This document shows positions 11,815-22,672 of a DNA stretch of 64,000 nt, one piece after another. The position numbers and the translations under genes were made by a program. The notes below the pieces were generated by a model. It did no database searches. It was not told where the DNA came from and saw only the letters and a list, made by a program, of their open reading frames with translations. Source of the DNA: Tachypleus tridentatus (taxonomy: Eukaryota > Arthropoda > Merostomata > Xiphosura > Limulidae); NCBI RefSeq assembly GCF_004210375.1, contig NC_134834.1, forward strand, positions 147,841,009 through 147,905,008. The letters run 5' to 3'. The first letter of the stretch is position 1. Every line of letters starts with the position of its first letter.

Positions 11815-12206
11815 TTGTTTGTGTGTTGTTATTTCGTGAATATTCAGAGTATCAGTAAATAGTTTACATCGAATGAGCAGACGGTTCTGCCCCAACAGAT
11901 TTCAGCGTGATTTGATGATCCAAGTTTCGTATGTGAATAACTCTCTAGTGTAAATATTTGTACACGTAATGGAATACTTGCGTGAGACCAAACAAATCTA
12001 AAACCTTGCTAAAGTGATAACATTAATATTATTTTTACCTTATTTATCAATCATCTCGATTATAACTTCTTCTTACTGCAAAGTTTCCACGTTCACAGGT
12101 TGCTTTCAAAATTTTCTTGTTGCAAGTTTTAACTTTCTCCCTCATTATGGCGTCGTTGGCCAACAATGAAATAGTGTTAATGTTACGTTATCTATTTTTA
12201 TGAAAA

Positions 12207-12434
12207 GGCCTGGCATGGCCAGGTGGTTAAGGCGTTCATCAACTCCTAATCTGAGGGACGCGGGTTCGAATCCCCGTCCCACCAAACATGCTCGCCCATT
12301 CAGCCGTGGGGACGTTATAATATGAGGGTCAATCCCACTATATCAGTAACCTAAGAGTTGGTGGTGCACTGGAAAATTAGGAACGGCTAGCGCAGATAGC
12401 CCTCGTGTAGCTTTGCGCGAAATTCAAAACAAAC
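12207..12434 (+). mobile_element. SINE family A, internally shortened
   Basis: The head GGCCTGGCATGGCCAGGTGG and a perfect GGGTTCGAATCCCCG B-box region are present. The body lacks the segment around GGTGATGACTAGCTGCC. The tail is intact. A second isolated tail piece, GCGCGAAATTC plus AAAC repeats, sits at 12490-12515. Confidence 0.88.
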
Positions 12435-12515
12435 CAATATTTATTACATATTTATTTGTGCAAATACTAATTTTTTTGGCGCCCAAGTCAGCGCGAAATT
12501 CAAAAACAAACAAAC

Positions 12516-12870
12516 GTCCTTGTTTATTTTGTGAACTTTATACATTCGTGATAAACCGACTTCGTCTTTTATAAATTTATATTATTTACATACAAGTGGT
12601 AAATTTAAAATAAACTTTGGTTTTATTTTACTGTGATAATGATAACATATATATTATAATATTTTTGATGTGTATCATAAGTCTTAAATTTCAGAAATAA
12701 GCCTTCCTCCCCTCAGCAGATTAAACGATACTGAGGATAGAACAAAATCATGCATAATAATTTTTTTTTTCATTTTCTGATCACTCGAATGAGCTCTTTC
12801 CCATTAAATCTGTAGTCTAATGTCATTCAAGATGTTCAAGGTATTCTCATTTATGTGAACTAGTTATTAC
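12516..12870. other. Unannotated AT-rich spacer
   Basis: Nothing recognised on either strand. Confidence 0.3.
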
Positions 12871-12927
12871 GATATGGACTTATGGTTGCATGAGTTACGA
12901 ACGTTAAGACTAAAGATTTTATCGTGT

Positions 12928-13095
12928 TTGGTCAGCTACATCACTATAAACAGATTGACGTGTATGGCCAGTTGTGTCGCTGTGAACAGGTTGACGTGTT
13001 TGGCCAACCATGTCGCTGTAAATAAGTTGACGTGTTTGGCCAACGATATAAACAGGTTGATGTCTATTATCAGCTATGTCACTGTAAACATTAAG
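12928..13095 (+). repeat. Degenerate minisatellite, about 44-bp unit
   Basis: Four degenerate units combine a GCTGTAAACAGGTTGACGTG block with a TTGGCCA block and a TGTCGCTGT or TATCACTGT block. An open frame runs through the array, but its repetitive peptide is explained by the DNA repeat. Confidence 0.8.
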
Positions 13096-13170
13096 CTACA
13101 GTTTTAATGTTGAACATTTCTCTTCAATAATTTTTGAGTTAGTAAACATGCAACGTTTAACGTTTTCGTG

Positions 13171-13410
13171 TAACTGGTTGACTTAGTGGTTAGGGGCAAT
13201 CGACTCGCTACTTGAGAGACATCGGTTCGAATCCCATCTCCGAATATGTTCGCCCCTTTAGCTTATGTGGTGTTATAATGTGACAATCACATGTTTAACA
13301 GTAATTCAAAAGATGGCGGTTTATGATGTAGATCAATTGCCTTCCTTCTAATCTATCACGTTGGGACAGATAGCGTAAATAGCTTTGAGCGAATTTTGAA
13401 AAATTCAAAT
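13171..13410 (+). mobile_element. Old, diverged SINE A-like copy
   Basis: A tRNA-like head (GACTTAGTGGTTAGGGGC) and B box (CGGTTCGAATCCC) precede a body with GTTATAATGTGACAATCAC and a decayed tail. Divergence is much higher than in neighbouring copies. Confidence 0.65.
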
Positions 13411-13563
13411 CGTATATTCCTGGTAATTGCAATATAAAGGGTTTGGAACGACGAAATATCTCTTCTTTCTATATTCCTTGATATCACTCGTTAATGTTAA
13501 AGTAAATGATTCATAAGGAGAACCATGTTACCAAAAACAACACAGAAGTTTCAGAGTTATAGT

Positions 13564-13790
13564 CTTAAAGGTGGGTTGATAAGTGTCATCATTAGATTCA
13601 CCCTTGTTATAAACGTTAGACAGGTTGATAAGGATCAGTATTGGATTCACCTTTGTTATGAACGTTAAAGACAGGTTGATAAGTGTCATTATTGTATTCA
13701 CACTCGTTCTAAACGTTAAGGACAGGTTAATAAGTGTCATTATTGAATTCACCCTTGCTCTAAACGTTAAAAGACAGGTTGATAAGTACA
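13564..13790 (+). repeat. Minisatellite, about 57-bp unit, four copies
   Basis: Units share GACAGGTTGATAAGTGTCAT, a GATTCACC-type block and AAACGTTAAAGA-type ends. The last unit is truncated. The minus-strand open frame through it is a by-product of the repeat. Confidence 0.85.
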
Positions 13791-13835
13791 TCTAAGGTTT
13801 AAAACAAATATGAACCGAGTAATAATAGATTGTTC

Positions 13836-14240
13836 GACTACTAAACTCCCTCGTCTCATTTTATCATAAGATTCTGGTCGAATCAAACTTCCGCATTTCA
13901 TATTGTCACAAGATCTGATCGAATCAAACTCTCGCATCTTATCAGTGATGTCAAGAAACCCACGTGTTGAGAAATTTATATGCAAAAACGGCTCGTTTGG
14001 GTTGAAAAAATATTTTACATAGAAGAGCGAACAACGTTTCGACCTTCTTCGGTCATCGTCAGGTTCACAAACATTTGTGAAGAAGGTCGAAACGTTGTTC
14101 GCTCTTCTATGTAAAATATTTTCTCAACCCAAACGAGCCGTTTTTGCATATAAATTTCTCGCATCTTATATTGTCAGAAGATTCTAGTCGAATGAAAATT
14201 CCACGTCTCCAGTGTCTCATATTGTCCTGAGGTTCTAGTC
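13836..14240 (-). repeat. Tandem repeat, about 45-bp unit, split by a hairpin
   Basis: Units containing TCATATTGTCACAAGATTCTG-like text and GTCGAATCAAACT recur before (13850-13968) and after (14161-14240) the inverted repeat at 13969-14160. The block CTCGCATCTTAT occurs at 13931-13942 and 14158-14169, in register on both sides, so the hairpin interrupted an existing array. Confidence 0.75.
13969..14160. repeat. 82-bp near-perfect inverted repeat (hairpin element)
   Basis: The left arm 13969-14050 and right arm 14079-14160 are reverse complements across 82 bases. I count one mismatch (GGGTTGAAAAAA against GGGTTGAGAAAA). The spacer is 28 bases. The inner part of the left arm plus the loop carry, on the minus strand, the same core as the foldback element at 3628-3664. 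The near identity of the arms implies recent formation or arm-to-arm conversion. No coding potential. Confidence 0.93.
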
Positions 14241-14835
14241 TGATTCTTTACGATCACTAAGCGATGCCATCTGGCAAGATTAATAAAAATTATTTGCGAT
14301 ATTTTTCTTTCTTTTTTTTCGTTGGGTTATTTTATTTTTAAAAATTGTTTTTGGATTAGATTTTCAAGTCTTTCATTAAATACAAAAAATAGCACGCAGC
14401 TAGCGCCTTTTCTGGCTAGTTCCCTAATTTAAACTATAAAACTGCTATTCACTGTTATTCTGAATTAAATGTCCAAATTAAACTAGATATCGTTTTAAAC
14501 AGTTGATGTCAGTACAAAAATCACTTTGCTGGACTTTGGAAATATCTTAAGTCCATGGCTGCGATTGAGTAAAACCTACATGGAACATTGGATGTGGTTT
14601 TTATCACTGTTATTAGGCTTAGTGAAATAAGCCCAATATGGTTTTTATCACTGTTATTTGGCCCAATGAAATAAGTCTAATGAGATATTTAATCACTATT
14701 ATAAGCCCGAATTGTTTTATTGCTTCTCTAGCTTCAGAGTTTTATTCCATAACATTAAATGCATAGTATAAAACAGCATTTTGGACTGACTTATCTACCA
14801 TATCGTCAAATGCCTTCTATAAACGTAGTTTTTTT
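14241..14835. other. Spacer with a short three-fold motif
   Basis: The GGTTTTTATCACTGTTATT motif recurs around 14597 and 14640, with a weaker copy near 14690; each is followed by a GAAATAAG-like block. No gene signature was found. Confidence 0.45.
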
Positions 14836-14840
14836 TATAT

Positions 14841-14899
14841 TCTTCTGTTATCTAATAAAAGATATAACAAATAAACAATGTTTTCGTCCACCCTCTGTA
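14841..14899 (+). mobile_element. End fragment of the foldback family seen at 44.2-44.6 kb
   Basis: The string CTGTTATCTAATAAAAGATA and the following ATAACAAAT are identical to the right inverted repeat of the 44205-44608 element, and the terminus TCCACCCTCTGTA parallels its TCCACCTCCTG end. The left half is absent. It lies inside an 86-codon open frame that is therefore not a gene. Confidence 0.7.
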
Positions 14900-15678
14900 T
14901 CTATGATGGCTTTTAGTACTAAAAATAGTTTTGATGCCGGTGGTTTTGTGGAGCTTTTCACTTCAAAACAAAGAAACCTAACGAGGGTTGCAATAGATCG
15001 AAACTTCTCAGCTGATTAACAGATTACTCAACAGGATCCTGCACAATGACTCAGCTACAATCTCTGAATTAACCATTTTGCATCTGTGGACATTCATCAT
15101 GAGTGAATACGGTTCATGTTTGTGAGCTCACAAGTATCTATTAGTTAAGTGTTGAAAACTCAAACCACTAGCTGAATCAGTTTGATATTTGGGTGAATAA
15201 ATATCCATTAAGAGTGAGAGAAATATTTAATATCTCTTGGTGACAACCAACAGGAAGAGATGATATTATCTGGATAATTCCTAAGGAAGAAAGGCTACCT
15301 TGATAACCTTCCATTGAGTTTAATAAATGAGAGAACTTCTCCCTGAATTACTAGGAAAGGAGTATATATGAACCCGTATGATTTGTTTTAAGTTGGTAAA
15401 TGCAAAAATAATTAATTTCAAGTAATGTTTTAATTAACGATCCTTAATGAAGTAAGGAATATGAAAGATTACAATTTGGAGACGGTTGGTGACACCAGAT
15501 GTGCGTTTGTTTGTTTTCTTTCGTGATGGTTCCATTGATACTTTGAAGACAGACAACAGCTTAACTAGTGATTTTTGGAGAAAAAGTGACAACCTGAGAA
15601 CCTCCAAGAAAGACTCGCGGTTATATCTTTTTACATAATTCTTAACAAAGACGAAATAATTAGTGAGTTTGACAAAGG
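14900..15678. other. Unannotated spacer
   Basis: Nothing recognised on either strand. Confidence 0.3.
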
Positions 15679-15950
15679 TTTGTTTATTTTTGAATTTCAT
15701 GTAAAGCTACACGAGGGCTATCTGCGCTAGCCGTCCCTAACTTAACAGTGTAAGACTAGAGGGAAGGAAGCTAGTCATCACCACCCACCGTCAACTCTTG
15801 GGATACTCTTTTACCACCGAATAGTGGAATTGATCGTAACATAATAACGCCCCCACAGCAGAAAGGACAAGCATGTTTGGTGTTATGGGTATTCGAACCC
15901 GCAACCCTTAGATTACGAGTAGAGCACTTCAACCACCCGGCCATGCTGGG
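15679..15950 (-). mobile_element. SINE family A, full length
   Basis: Minus-strand copy: head GCCCAGCATGGCCGGGTGG with a GCGGGTTCGAATACCC B box, complete body and TTTGTTTATTTTTGAATTTC-complement tail. Confidence 0.9.
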
Positions 15951-16151
15951 CGTATAAACAGAAGTAAATCTCATGATTTCGTACAAATATTAAGTTAATA
16001 GATTTTTCATAGGAGTTTCTTGTACATGGTAGTGATTAAAACTTGCTTGTGATACGAATTAAGCCAAACTTACAGGTGTAGGAGATATAGTACTAATGCA
16101 ATACTTAGCTGTTGAAGGACGAAATAGTTAAATAAATGTGAGGGGGACGGA

Positions 16152-16822
16152 GGTAGGAAGGTGTGATACTACTAAAGACATTCAAATTTGAAAAACACGT
16201 TGTCTCAAGAGGAAGGTATGATACCAGTAAAGACATTTGAATTTGAAAAAAACGTTGTCTCAAGAGGAAGGTATGATACCAGTAAAGAGATTCTCAAATT
16301 TGAAAACATTTGAACGTTGTCTCAAGAGGAAGGTGTGATACTAGTAAAGAGATTCAAATTTGAAAACACGTTGTCTCAAGAGGAAGGTGTGATACTAGTA
16401 AAGAGATTCGAATTGATACTAGAAAACATTCACGTTGTCTCAAGAGGAAGGTGTGATACTAGTAAAGACATTCGAATTCGAAAAACACGTTGTCTCAAGA
16501 GGAAGGTGTGATACTAGTAAAGACATTCAAATTTGAAAAACACGTTGTCTCAAGAGGAAGGTGTGATACTAGTAAAGACATTCAAATTTGAAAAACACGT
16601 TGTCTCAAGAGGAAGGTGCGATACCAGTAAAGAGATTCGAATTCGAAAAACACGTTGTCTCAAGAGGAAGGTGTGATACTAGTAAAGACATTCGAATTTG
16701 AAAAACGTTGTCTCAAGAGGAAGGTGTGATACTAGTAAAGACATTCAAATTTGAAAAACACGTTGTCTCAAGAGGAAGGTGTGATACTAGTAAAGACATT
16801 CAAATTTGAAAAACGTGTCTCA
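16152..16822 (+). repeat. Minisatellite, about 55-bp unit, about 12 copies
   Basis: The core GTCTCAAGAGGAAGG occurs eleven times between 16200 and 16775. Each is followed by a GATACTAGTAAAGA-type block and a block alternating between TTCAAATTTGAAAA and TTCGAATTCGAAAA, with partial units at both ends. Spacing is mostly 52-61 bp. The 64-codon frame inside is a repeat by-product. Units carry linked variants (GATACCAG against GATACTAG; AGAGATT against AGACATT), so higher-order amplification may be traceable. Confidence 0.95.
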
Positions 16823-18750
16823 ATAAACTATCAAAAAAGATTTTAGTGTATTGGATGGAAATAGAAGTAAAGCATTGAATGGGTTTAAAATTAATAAGAA
16901 ACGATTGTGAAATGAGTTAAACGTGTTAATCGGACTTTATAATACAGTGGAACACCACCAGGGAAACATTTAACACCTAAATATTAGATCTATATTACCA
17001 GTACCTTGAAGTCCCCGATTCATTTCCAAGAAATTTTATGAATTGGTTTATTGGCTTTGGACGCTAACATCTACGTTCAGTAGGTCCTGTGGAAACAGCC
17101 AGGATGCATGGATTACGTTCAAGTTTGTTCATTGACTCTTCAGCAATGAAACGTTTAATGATCATACATTATATTCATTAGACTTGGAATCCTTGATAAT
17201 GGAGAAACCAGTTTCACTGTTCTCATAAAGAGTTTCCACAAATGGGGGCGAAGCACCAATATGCCTTACGTGACAAAGTAGGTGATATGAATTTGGATTG
17301 TGATTATTCGGCGGTAATCAGACATTAACGAATACCCAGTAAAAGTCCCAGAAACATTCAAAGCCATATATATATATATGTATTTCTATAATACATATAA
17401 TATAATAATAATATAATACACAGTTGGTAACATATCCATGTTGTTTTTGGTAGACGAAGATTGCTGTTATCGTTAAAGATCCTACGAAATATGATGGCTA
17501 TTAAGTACGTCACATCAGCTGATGTTTCGCAGTATTGTTTAACATTAAAAGTTCTGATGTAGTTCGTATCCCATAAGCTTTTTATCACGTTTTTCTAGGA
17601 CTATTTGTGTACCAAATTAATTGTGGGTTTCAGAAGTAGAATTGAACGAATGGGCCTCTACGTAAAGGCTGAGGAACAAAAATACAAAATAAATAAGTGC
17701 ACATTATTACTTGTGATACTTTTCTGATTCTGTACCCCATCCCTCAAAAAAGATCAGAAACAGCACCGCTAGTGAAGTTTTAATACATTTGGATAAGGAG
17801 GATTGTGGGTTAGGGGCATAGGAAGACAGAGCCGTGGCAAGTCTTCGTGGAAAAACAAAATACTACATACATTTTAAATTATTACAGACTGTTTGGTATA
17901 CAGAATGGGCTGGAATGGGCTTAAGATAGGATCATGATTTATCTTCGATACCTTCTGATGACAGCTGACTTTGAAACAAAACATTCTGTCTGAAGTGCAG
18001 CCATTGTAAATTATCTTTAATATTTTATTTTCTATGTTTAAGGAGTATTTACATTGGCCGTTCGCAATTGGTATTCCAAAACGTAAAGCACTGAACTTTT
18101 TTACGAAACAAAACAGCTCTGGAGAAACAACGAACTAGCTGAGAATGGAACAGTAATAATTTCCATATATAAACCTCTTGACGTCAGAACGTTCTCGAAA
18201 CCTTATCTATACGCAGATGTTTGAGATTAAGGGTTACAAAACTCTGTTGATTACGCACAACGAAGTTAACTTATTTATCTAGCATTAAACCAGACATCTT
18301 TAGTTTACTCTCTTTTCTTGGGTTTGTTGATATAAAGTTTCTTTTTACACACAAGTTTCGTGGTTGTCTCTGATTAACGTTTATATATACACTGTAAACT
18401 TCTATCCGCACAACGAACGTTTACAGAAAGACATACGATACTGAGAGGAAGTACAGGTTAAATTAATAAAGTTAAAAAAGTGTTTTTTGTCAAAGCTGTG
18501 GAATTATTTACTAACTCTCTACCTCGTAAATAATTTCTTAGTTAAATATGAACAAAATGTTCTTTGCCTCCAATGGGAATTATTTTTAAGAGATTAAACT
18601 TTAATTAAAAATTTATAGACTTACGTTTGAGTGCAAAATCGTGAATTATTTCCCACCATTTAGCTACCAAAGAATTAATTTCCAACCTGAGTCAGAATTG
18701 ATGCGGTCATTTTTATTCTAAAGGTTACACAGACTGTATAAACATTTTTT
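16823..18750. other. Unannotated spacer
   Basis: About 1.9 kb with no coding signature. A short (TA) run is at 17370-17380. No transposon motif was found. Confidence 0.35.
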
Positions 18751-18755
18751 TATTA

Positions 18756-18872
18756 TTGTCTTTTTGCGACACTCAAATGTTTTGTTTTGCTCGTGTTTTG
18801 CGACACTCAAACTTCTTGTCTTGCTCGCCTTTTGCGACACTTAAATTACTTAATCTTTTGTGACACCAGTGA
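18756..18872 (+). repeat. Minisatellite, about 45-bp unit, about 2.5 copies
   Basis: TTTTGCGACACTCAAA recurs at about 18764, 18798 and 18832, with a decayed TTTTGTGACACC at 18857. TTTTGCTCG or CTTGCTCG separates the units. Confidence 0.75.
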
Positions 18873-19166
18873 CTCACGTGAAAATCCTATATACGAGTAC
18901 AACAAATAATAACTACCAAACTAACACTTGACCATAATAACAGATTATACAGTTAAAACTTGATGTTAAAGAAAGAGTACAAGATAGGCAAGCTATGTTA
19001 ATTACTTAAGCACATAGCGTTACTCGTTCTTAGGTTGATCAGAACCAAAAATATGGATTAACTTAATTCCCAAATCACTACTGAAGAAAAAAAAAAGTCT
19101 TCTTAAAGTTGTCGTGAATTTATTTGCCTTCATGTTTGAAACAGGAACCTTCATCTTACAAACAGG

Positions 19167-19407
19167 ACCAGGTGTGGCTTAGTGATTCGTATGAACGGAA
19201 TGAAAACCTGAAGATTTAAGATTCACATCCCGTTGCTGCAAAGACATAAGCAGTAATTTAAGGCTGCTGATGCGTTATAAGAGGGACAGTCAAATCCCAC
19301 TCTTTGATCATATAACAATAGTACAAGTTTATACCCTCTTTTTTCAATCAGTGTAAAAGTAGGAACGGTTACATGTAGTTATGCACAAAATTGTGAAACA
19401 AACAAAT
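19167..19407 (+). mobile_element. Old, diverged SINE A-like copy
   Basis: The head ACCAGGTGTGGCTTAGTG, body GGGACAGTCAAATCCCACTC and an AAAC-like end are recognisable, but the B box and tail are decayed. Confidence 0.55.
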
Positions 19408-19624
19408 GAAAGACAAAAACATCCAACTTGTACGATTCTGGAGCTGGAGGAGGGGGTAGTTTGCTTCTAGATTTTAACTCATCCCGCCTCTTCTCCTATC
19501 AGGAAAAATCCAGAACTTTCCAGCTTGAAAGAATCGTTTTATAATTACTTCTAAACAGTTGTTAAATCGAACCCTTTGTTTATCTAACTGACGTAACAAT
19601 AAGCTTTTGTACGTAAAATTCCGC

Positions 19625-19960
19625 TACATTAATATTAACTTTAATAAATATTAACACAATTTTCATATGTCACTAATTCAAAACTTATAACGATATTTTT
19701 GGTCGTAATTCAAATATTACTTCACGACATTCGTGCAGCTTGAGAAATGTGCATTTCTCCTAAGTTCGTATATTAATCACTTTTACTATCTCTTCACTAA
19801 TATTAACTTTGATTAATATCAATACATTTTTCTTGTGTCCCTAATTCCCTATTTATAACAATATTGTTAGCCATAATCCCAGTAATATCTCGCCAGGTTC
19901 AGTCAGCTTAGGAAATTCATGTTAGTTTTAAATTCATATACTAAGCTAAGAACATAAACT
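19625..19960. repeat. Diverged tandem duplication, about 168-bp unit
   Basis: Both units (about 19625-19792 and 19793-19960) contain in order AATATTAACTTT, TTAATAT-like, a CTAATTC block, TTATAACAATAT-like, TAATATCTCG-like and AGCTTAGGAAAT-like segments. They are clearly homologous but strongly diverged, so this is an old duplication. Confidence 0.65.
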
Positions 19961-20360
19961 AATATTTATAAATAAAGTACAAAGGTAAAAAAAATATAAA
20001 TTAATAAAATATGTTAAACAGTTTATCAAACTGTTAACAAAAGTAACAATAGAGCAATAGATATACCTTACTTAGGGAACACATAAACAGTAATTGTAGG
20101 GTTCAACTATTATTGTAGACGTAATTTTTTTTAAAGAATAAAACCTCAGTCTGAGTGCCTGAATGTTTTCCAACCTACCTTAAAGGTGAATTTTACAGAA
20201 AAATTTGCAGTCAAAAAGAACTACTCATACTGATTAATTTTGCAGGTTCACATTTTTTATAAAAAATATGTGCTTATAAATGAAACATAAAACTTGGTGC
20301 AGAAAGAACCCTTTCCGAGCGGCAATCCGAACGTTTTAGTTTTTACGTTTACCGCTAGGA
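19961..20360. other. Unannotated AT-rich spacer
   Basis: Nothing recognised up to the THAP-associated inverted repeat. Confidence 0.3.
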
Positions 20361-20368
20361 AAAGTACT

Positions 20369-20874
20369 GTGACGTAATAGTTGCCAAACAAACCGCCAAC
20401 GATCAGTCCTTACCTCTACACGAGGAAAGACGGTGGGGACGATCTTGTCTACTGCCGATGGTTTTTTTCAGTCCCAACCTGCATGGCTTGAAACCCACGG
20501 AATCCAAAACAGTGGGATCCAACACAAAACATGAGCATTCAAAGTGATCTTGACAAAGCTTTGCATGGTGTGAAGGAGTCCAGTTCTTCCTATTGACTAT
20601 CTGCACCCACTGTCGCCACCTTGCCGGTTTTTTCTCCTTGCACGGAAACGAAAAGAAGTTTTTGCCCGATGCCGAACCGTTTTTACAACCATAAGCAACG
20701 CAGTAAACTATGTTATGGTAAAACAAACATAAAGTAGCAATATCAAAACAAAAAATAGTGTCACAAAGTATGTAATCCGAAAAAAGCACCGATAGATTTA
20801 CATAAAACACCAGCACTGAAAGGAACACAATTGTCGGCGCGCAACGAAGCGTGTTTGGTAACTATTACGTCTTA
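20369..20874. repeat. Inverted repeat bracketing the THAP exon
   Basis: ACGTAATAGTTGCCAAAC at about 20372-20389 is matched as reverse complement by GTTTGGTAACTATTACGT at about 20853-20870, with one mismatch in 18. Weaker similarity extends outward (TAAAACGT and CGGA blocks on both sides). A transposon terminal repeat is one explanation, a promoter-associated palindrome or chance another. Confidence 0.6.
20414..20712 (-). pseudogene. THAP-type zinc finger exon, probably broken
   Basis: A 141-codon minus-strand frame (20828-20403) contains a THAP DNA-binding domain. The C2CH ligands are Cys43 and Cys48 (CVAYGC) and Cys92 and His95 (LCQDHF). The conserved Trp71/Trp74 region and a VGFKP segment near 111-115 are also present. 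THAP domains normally start within a few residues of the first cysteine; here the expected methionine position is an ATA codon (20709-20711), and the 39 upstream residues are hydrophobic and unlike the family. The end of the domain (the AVPTIF-box equivalent, VPTVFP) is found only after shifting frame near 20447-20455. A good splice donor, GAG|GTAAGG, follows at 20414/20413. THAP domains occur in host regulators and in P-element-like transposases; which one this came from is not decidable here. Confidence 0.8.
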
Positions 20875-21144
20875 GTTGTAAAACGTCACGGAAACAGCCG
20901 AACGACCGAGAGGAACTTGAGATTGAGGGCCCGCATATTTTGTTTCATTTTTTACTCAACAACTAAAGTGTTTAAAAATATGGCAACCACACAAGAATCA
21001 TACCTAACCACATTACAGTTTCTAAGGCAATTATTAAATTTGTTGAATATTCACCTTTAATAATGTCTTGTGAAAGATGAAAACTCATTATAAACTTCAG
21101 CAGTATGATTTTACAGAAGCGTGGCATCTGGAGTAGGTGTGTGT

Positions 21145-21253
21145 GTTTGCTTATAGCAAAGGCACATCGGGCTATCTGCTGAGTCCACCGAGGGGAATCG
21201 AACCCCTGATTTTAGCGGTTTAAATCCGTAGAATTACCGCTGTACGAGCGGGA
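21145..21253 (-). mobile_element. SINE family B, well-preserved head
   Basis: On the minus strand the tRNA-like head CGCTCGTACAGCGGTAATTC is followed by a perfect B box (GGGGTTCGATTCCCC) and then by GCAGATAGCCCGATGTGCC, the family tail. The B-box match is good enough that a tRNA scanner may call it, but the acceptor stem does not close. Confidence 0.85.
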
Positions 21254-21354
21254 GACAGCATTTAAAGTACGTTATTACGACACGTTACAGTTTAGACTGT
21301 GTTTAATCAAGTATTAAGAACCTGTTAAAAAAATATTTATTATGATTCAAACTG

Positions 21355-21484
21355 CCCCCCAGTGGCTCAGCGGTATGTCTGCGGACTTAAAACGCTAAAA
21401 CCGGATTTCGATACTTGTGGTGGGCATAGCACAGATAGCCCATTGTGTAGCTTTGTGCTTTATTGAAAAACAAACAACAACAAC
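21355..21484 (+). mobile_element. SINE family B, full length
   Basis: The head CCAGTGGCTCAGCGGTATG (A box) and CCGGATTTCGATAC (B box) precede the tail GCACAGATAGCCCATTGTG, GTAGCTTTGTGC and an AAAC repeat. ATGATTCA at 21342-21349 and 21485-21492 may be an 8-bp target-site duplication. This copy shows the overlap with the SINE A tail most clearly. Confidence 0.88.
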
Positions 21485-21492
21485 ATGATTCA

Positions 21493-22540
21493 TAGTAATA
21501 AAACATAGAATAGCCGAGTTTTCTAGGAAACAGGGAAACAGAAAGAATAACAGACCTGTATTAAGGAGAACACAATTTACCTCCTCTACCCTCAAAATAA
21601 AAAAAAAAGTTAAATTAATAATCCACAATATAAAGACAAAATATGTTGAGACTGTTTTCACTTTAATATTCTTTACATGTTATGACGTCACACTAAGATA
21701 TAGTGCTTTGCTTTTTAGCAAAATAGTTTTTTTTTTCTAGCAAACACTGGTGGATAAATTTCTTCGGCTGTGTTTAGGACACGATGATAATTAATTCTAG
21801 GAAAATCATGTGTGTATATACATATATATATACAAGTGCGAATAACGTGCAGAGATATACTATAAAAATTCTCAGTAAGATTTTTAATGTACGAAAATTC
21901 CAATCCGAATGAATATAAATCTATGTTAGAACTGTTCATATTGAAGGTTTCAGTTTCGTTTGTCGTGATTAGAAAGGCTCTTCTTAGGCCAAGTATCAAT
22001 AAGACAAGTAGTTGTAGGCTAAAGATTTTATTGCGTTTTTAACAGTACGTATAAATCATTATGACACGGAATTTCGAAACAAATATATTATCACCATATC
22101 TGAAAAAACTATATATTGTCTCATTATATCATTTTTATTCAATATTAAGCTGGTTTCTTTAATATTCTCTCGAACCTGAGAGGAAATTGGGTTGTTCGAT
22201 TATCTTAATGGAATATTTATTTTTTAAGGGGCTGTTCTGTTCATTTAGCAGCTTGGAAAATGTAAATGAAATATTTATTTAAGTGTTCGGATTGAAAAGT
22301 TTCACTGCTACATGTTAGTTTGAAAATATCATATTACGGCATGAAGTAAAATAAAATTAACTGAATAAAGGTTGTTCGTAAGGTAAGCTTTAGACGATTA
22401 ATTAAAAATTGTCTTTTTCAGGAGAGAAAGTTTATAGTTCATTCTAGTAAGAGAGAGAGAGCTTTAAAGCTAGAAGGATCAGAAATCAAAAGTTGTGCTT
22501 TTCGTCTTTTTGTTGTTGTTTCGAATCTTCAGCGTTCATT
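21493..22540. other. Unannotated AT-rich spacer
   Basis: Short frames only; no recognisable domain, repeat tail or transposon terminus. Confidence 0.35.
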
Positions 22541-22544
22541 GTGG

Positions 22545-22650
22545 AATGTGCCTGGAGGCTTATAACACAAAATACTGCATTTCGATACTTGTTGTAGGCA
22601 CAGCACATATAGACCACTATGAACCTTTGCGTTTAACAGCAAACATCTGA
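22545..22650 (+). mobile_element. Degenerate SINE family B
   Basis: GCATTTCGATACTTGTTGTAGGCACAGCACATATAG-type text (B box and tail) is recognisable; the head is decayed. Confidence 0.55.
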
Positions 22651-22672
22651 AACTTCCATACAAATGATCGAC

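Noticed and set aside
16152-16822. CRISPR-like regular repeats
   Set aside because: Head-to-tail minisatellite with no unique spacers, in animal nuclear DNA.
21145-21253. Possible tRNA gene (excellent B box, A-box-like head, minus strand)
   Set aside because: No closing acceptor stem could be found and the sequence continues into the SINE B tail; many related copies exist in the window.
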